Of a DNA stretch of 52,857 nt, positions 50,001 through 52,857 are shown piece after piece. The notes under the pieces were generated by a model. It did not search any database, had not been told where the DNA came from, and saw nothing but the letters and a program-made list of their open reading frames with translations. This DNA comes from Betaproteobacteria bacterium (lineage in GTDB: Bacteria > Pseudomonadota > Gammaproteobacteria > Burkholderiales > Burkholderiaceae_E), in NCBI GenBank assembly GCA_016868375.1, contig VGHA01000010.1, positions 1 through 52,857 of the forward strand. The letters are read 5' to 3'. A program made the translations under genes and the position numbers. Each line of letters begins with the position of its first letter. Within the stretch, counting starts at the first letter, position 1.

Positions 50001-52857
50001 TTGGCCACGGGTTCAATCCAGGCGCTTCGGACCGATCAGGTTCTCACGTTTGAGACTGGCGATATCGCGCAATTGTCGACCGCACAACTTGTCGCGCTTC
50101 GCTCAGATCAGATCGTGGCGTTGCGTACCGATCAGGTGCGTGCAATAAGCGATACGCGCCTGACAGCGCTCACTTCAGCGCAAATTGTTGCGCTCGAGAC
50201 GGCCGATTTCTTGGGTATGTCGGTCGATCAGATTCGCGCGCTGACGACGTCACAATTGGTGGCGATGGTTCCCGCCGATTTCGCGGCGCTTGCCACCGAC
50301 CAGGTCGCCGCGCTGCTGACGTCGCAACTGCCGTCGCTACAGACCGAGGATATTGCGACGCTCACGACAGGCCAGATTGGCGCGCTGGAAACCGCTCAAA
50401 TTAGGGCGCTTGCCTCCGCCCAGATCGTGGCGATTGAGACGGTAGATCTGGTTGCGATGTCGTCCAACCAGATTGCTGCGTTGTCGACGGCGCAAATTCA
50501 GGCGCTTACCACGGCGCAGATACGCGCACTCCAGACTGAAGATCTGGTGGCCTTCAGTACGGCACAGCTCGCGTCGCTTCGAACCGTGCAGGTTGTTGAA
50601 CTTAGCACCGACCATATTGTTGCACTCGAGAGCGGCGACTTCCGCGCGCTGACTACTGCGCAGATCGCATCCCTGACCACACAGCAGGTGAGGGCGCTGC
50701 AAACAGACGATATCAATGCGCTTACAGGTACGCAGATTGGGTCGCTGACCACTGGGCAGCTTCGGGCGCTTGGTACCGACCAGGTCGTTGCCCTTGATCC
50801 GTCCGACATCGTTGCGATGTCTACGGCTCAGATTGCCGCGCTACTGCCTGCGCAGATCACCACCCTGGGTTCAGACGACATCGACGCGATGTCGGCAGCG
50901 CAACTGGGTGCCCTGACGACAGACCAGATTCCAGCGCTTGAGTCAGCCGATTTCACCGATCTGAACACCGTCCAGCTGGCAGCGTTTAGTACGGCTCAGA
51001 TGCGCGCAATCGCGACCGACGATATTGCGGGATTCACGTCGACGCAGATTTCAAAGCTTTCTCCGTCGCAACTCGCTGCTCTGTCTACAGGGACCATCGC
51101 AGCGCTTCGCACCGATCAGGTTGCAGCGATCACGGTTACGCAGATTCCCGAGCTCACTACCGACCAAATTGCCGCGCTCGGTACCGAGCATATTGTGGCG
51201 CTGCCCGCGAACCGGATCTCAGCCCTTACGACCGCCCAGATTGTTGCGCTTGACACGGCGGACATGCCGCTGCTTAGCACAGCGCAGGTCGCCGGGCTTA
51301 GCACAGCGCAAATTGCAGCCATTGAAACGCGCGATATCGTTGCACTTACCAGTGCACAAATCGCGCTGCTGACCACAACTCAAATCCCGGCGCTTGGGTC
51401 TGCCCAAATTGTTGCGCTGGCAACTGAAGATGTGGCGGCCCTCAATACGCGTCAGATTGCAGCGCTTACCACTGCGCAAATTATTGCCCTTGAGACGGCA
51501 GACATTGCGGCACTGCAAACCTCGCAGCTCGCAGGGTTCAACGCTACGCAGTTCGCCGCATTTGAAACGGCAGACATCGTTGCGCTCACCTCTGATCAAA
51601 TCAAGGTACTGAGCAGCACGTCCCAAATCTCTGCCATGACATCGGGACAGTTGCGGGCGCTCGAAGACGGCGATCTCGCGCTGTTCAGCACGCGGCAACT
51701 CCAGGCCCTTAGCACTTCCCAGATTTCCTCCCTGGACTCTGGCGACATCGCGTCTCTCAACACAGAACAGATCGGTTCGCTGTCAGGCGCGCAGATTGCG
51801 GCCCTCACTACCGCCCAGGTCGACGCCCTGGATACGGCGGACATCGCAGCACTTCGCACGACCCAACTTGTTGAACTGTCAGCCGCACAGCTGCCCATGC
51901 TGGGAACCGACGGCATTTTGGCGTTGAATACCGCGCAAATCAGTGCGCTGACACCCGCCCAGATTCCGTCGCTGACCACCGGCCAGATCGTAGCGCTCGA
52001 GACGGCGGATTTCGCTGGTATGCGGACCAGCGCCATCGCCGCGTTGAGCACGGCGCAGATCGTTGCGCTTGCAACGGAGGACATCCGCGCGCTGTCGACC
52101 GTGCAGATCGCGGCCCTTGGAACAGGGCAAATTCCAGCGCTCGCGACTGAAGACGTTGTTGCGCTTAGCACCGGCCAGGTCGCTGCGCTGACAGTCACCC
52201 AAATTCCGTCGTTTGAAACCGCTGACTTTGCAGCACTGTCTACCGCACAGCTGAGGGTTTTGAGCGCTGGCCAGGTGGGTGCGATCACCTCTGGTCAGTT
52301 GGCAGCCTTGTCGAGTGATCAGGTGGCGGCGCTCACTACCGCGCAACTACCGTCAATTGATGTCGGTAATATCGGTGCGCTGGATGTGACTGACATTAAG
52401 GCGCTCGGTTCTGCTCAGATCGCGTCGTTCTCCAGCTCGCAGTTGGCTGTTTTCTCAACGGCTCAGATTAATGCCCTGGCGACCGAGGATGTCGCTGCGC
52501 TCCGTACCAGTCAAATCGCTGGGCTGACGACTGCCCAAATTCCAGTTCTGGGCACCGATGACGTCGTTGCTCTTGGAACAGCTCAGATTCAGGCGTTGTC
52601 GAACGCGCAGGTTGCCGCGTTCACGACCGAGCAGGTTGCAGCGCTGGAGACGGTCGACCTCGCAGCACTCAAGACGTCGCACATTGCAGCACTGTCTACC
52701 GCGCAGCTGGTAGCCATTGATGGCGACATCACCGCGTTGACCACTGGTCAGCTCTTTGCGCTCACGACTGAGCAGATCCCCTCGCTTACTACCGCGCAGA
52801 TGGATGCGCTGAACACGGCTGCAATTTCCAGCCTGTCTTCGACCCAGGTTTCGTCCT
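47019..52857 (+). CDS. Giant octapeptide-repeat protein, C-terminus beyond window
   Basis: At least 1946 codons are open from ATG 47019 to the right edge. The N-terminal 35 or so residues (MSVFNSTDTIASRQEADIRN) are polar, Ser/Thr/Asn-rich and have no Sec signal or membrane segment. From about residue 36 an eight-residue motif begins, irregular at first and then nearly perfect from 47520. The consensus is [I/L/V/F]-x-A-[L/F/M/I]-x-[T/S]-x-[Q/D], as in IVALETADIAALSTAQ. Cys is essentially absent. It follows a sigma-28-like promoter, so it is probably made with the filament. A surface adhesin, filament-associated or secreted solenoid protein is possible. I cannot name a family. Confidence 0.93.
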   Translation, partial: MSVFNSTDTIASRQEADIRNISATDISNATTEAFALLTSQQIGWIQPSVIGSIRTDQIRVLTDDELQAFTSDQLPRLSPGQIESLETADIAALKPEQFRFLGGLNNVGDGVRYLSSEQVAAMATADFAALSAVQVGVLALSTDRLGALASEDIVALNSDQLRAIDSQFSALTTAQIVALENGDVANLTDSQIQTLTTEQVAALETQDIKSLSTAQIGLWNVARLQALTTAQVVALDDGDLASLNTTNLQQLLTDQIQALETQDLKSLNSVQIQALTTSQLAALTTAQIRAIDGSDLAVFDASRIQALSTDLVAALTTEQVQNISAANVVHFTTDQVVAMPDALLGALTSQQVARLTGDQIVSLTTTQVSKLGASTLEALTSAQVALIETQDIVALGTAQIAALQTMQLAGLTSDQLAAFEDNDVKAITPTRMGVFSWAQLSGLTSVDLQALSPSQVAAIRPQTLQQFSTEALAALQTDDFAQLGTDQIRALTTDQVQSLSSASLIALTTSQVSVLRTDQIRSLLTEQIAALQTADFRAMITEQLVALSTDQIRAMEADDFAGLANFQLASLRTEQIVALETSDVKGLSGGQVGGLLAGQLVALSTSQVVALDPEDFTALGTSGISALDTAQIEAMEANDIVALSTAQLAALRTDQVVALKSSQVIAFEAGDIAALRTDQIAVLTTAQAAALAIDDVQALRSDQIPSLSTQAVAAIQVTRFSAWSSQQIAAFTTDQVVALTTDQAVELSPTQVGALTTGQLQALQTADFAMFAPGRLAAIAPTRIAALTTAHIATLDATELNALTTAQIAALSEAQVTSLTTGQVAALDPARVAAFTTAQIIALEPGDFAALTQPQLAVLTTAQLVAAAPADIAALTTTLVAALSTNQLRALETADIAELSTAQVVSLIESQVSALTTAQVAAIETRDIAVLRTVQIEALVTQQVAALSTGQLVALRTDQILALETADFAAFSPAAAASLTTDQILALEPADVAALATGSIQALRTDQVLTFETGDIAQLSTAQLVALRSDQIVALRTDQVRAISDTRLTALTSAQIVALETADFLGMSVDQIRALTTSQLVAMVPADFAALATDQVAALLTSQLPSLQTEDIATLTTGQIGALETAQIRALASAQIVAIETVDLVAMSSNQIAALSTAQIQALTTAQIRALQTEDLVAFSTAQLASLRTVQVVELSTDHIVALESGDFRALTTAQIASLTTQQVRALQTDDINALTGTQIGSLTTGQLRALGTDQVVALDPSDIVAMSTAQIAALLPAQITTLGSDDIDAMSAAQLGALTTDQIPALESADFTDLNTVQLAAFSTAQMRAIATDDIAGFTSTQISKLSPSQLAALSTGTIAALRTDQVAAITVTQIPELTTDQIAALGTEHIVALPANRISALTTAQIVALDTADMPLLSTAQVAGLSTAQIAAIETRDIVALTSAQIALLTTTQIPALGSAQIVALATEDVAALNTRQIAALTTAQIIALETADIAALQTSQLAGFNATQFAAFETADIVALTSDQIKVLSSTSQISAMTSGQLRALEDGDLALFSTRQLQALSTSQISSLDSGDIASLNTEQIGSLSGAQIAALTTAQVDALDTADIAALRTTQLVELSAAQLPMLGTDGILALNTAQISALTPAQIPSLTTGQIVALETADFAGMRTSAIAALSTAQIVALATEDIRALSTVQIAALGTGQIPALATEDVVALSTGQVAALTVTQIPSFETADFAALSTAQLRVLSAGQVGAITSGQLAALSSDQVAALTTAQLPSIDVGNIGALDVTDIKALGSAQIASFSSSQLAVFSTAQINALATEDVAALRTSQIAGLTTAQIPVLGTDDVVALGTAQIQALSNAQVAAFTTEQVAALETVDLAALKTSHIAALSTAQLVAIDGDITALTTGQLFALTTEQIPSLTTAQMDALNTAAISSLSSTQVSS
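47520..52857 (+). repeat. 24-bp (eight-codon) degenerate tandem repeat, over 220 units
   Basis: From 47520 to the window end the unit length is 24 bp. At positions spread along the array (49272, 50040, 50472, 51000, 51600) the hydrophobic first codon falls at an exact multiple of 24 from 47520. The exceptions found are a one-codon insertion near 51624 and a one-codon loss near 52710 that restores the register. DNA identity between units is only moderate, while the amino-acid pattern is strict. Confidence 0.93.

Noticed and set aside
47354..52682. Many minus-strand open frames rich in Ser, Arg, Ala and Cys opposite the giant repeat gene
   Set aside because: They are the reverse image of the 24-bp repeat, which avoids stop codons on the other strand. 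No ribosome binding sites or plausible starts are seen, and the plus strand has one continuous frame with a strict protein pattern.
47520..52857. CRISPR array or non-coding satellite
   Set aside because: The period is 24 bp without spacers, units are degenerate at DNA level, and the reading frame is open throughout.
47019..52857. Pentapeptide-repeat protein or coiled coil
   Set aside because: The repeat period is eight residues, not five or seven, although words such as ADIAAL look similar locally.

Overview
The window is almost entirely a flagellar gene locus, and it ends in a giant repeat-protein gene that runs off the right edge. The organism looks like a Gram-negative proteobacterium of moderately high G+C. 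FlgH and FlgI (L and P rings) show an outer membrane. FlhF/FlhG with a FleQ-type activator and sigma-54 promoters point to a polar flagellum of the Pseudomonas/Vibrio regulatory type; no flhDC genes are seen. The flagellin and axial-protein sequences look beta/gamma-proteobacterial, perhaps Burkholderiales; that placement is a guess.

Layout. (1) 1-7869, minus strand: flhA-flhF-flhG-fliA, then three genes of unknown function, the last a partial lipoprotein. A consensus sigma-54 promoter lies at 7942-7957. (2) 8052-17729, plus strand: fliK-fliL-fliM-fliN-fliO-fliP-fliQ-fliR-flhB, then three unknown genes joined by ATGA overlaps. (3) 17758-19080, minus: a FleQ-like sigma-54 activator without the usual N-terminal domain. 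(4) 19233-22907, plus: flgP-like, flgT-like, a LysM/FimV-like secreted protein, a second FliK-like protein and a stand-alone FlhB C-terminal domain. (5) 22928-24894, minus: flgN, flgM (sigma-28 promoter) and flgA. (6) 25015-39166, plus: a lytic transglycosylase and flgBCDEFGHIJKL, with sigma-54 promoters before the transglycosylase and before flgB. (7) 39234-46229, plus: fliD, flaG, flagellin 1, a small helical-repeat protein and flagellin 2. (8) 46590-52857: a small minus-strand ORF, then a gene of at least 1946 codons made of more than 200 copies of an eight-residue repeat.

How it fits together. The FleQ-like protein would switch on sigma-54 promoters for the export apparatus, rod and hook. 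FliA (sigma-28), held by FlgM until hook completion, would then switch on flgMN, fliD, flaG and flagellin 1. Two departures from this scheme stand out. Flagellin 2 and the small gene before it sit behind a perfect sigma-54 promoter instead of a sigma-28 one. The giant octapeptide-repeat gene is preceded by a sigma-28-like promoter, so it is probably expressed with the late flagellar genes although it belongs to no flagellar family I recognise. That gene is the best candidate for something undescribed. Other points of interest are the NPDH (not NPTH) cleavage motif of FlhB, the very large FlgE (1056 aa) and FlgK (1008 aa), the duplicated FliK/FlhB-C pair, and six unknown genes embedded in flagellar operons.

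All promoter calls are by-eye consensus matches and all functions are from sequence recognition; no searches or structure predictions were run. I saw no tRNA, rRNA, insertion sequence or CRISPR array.
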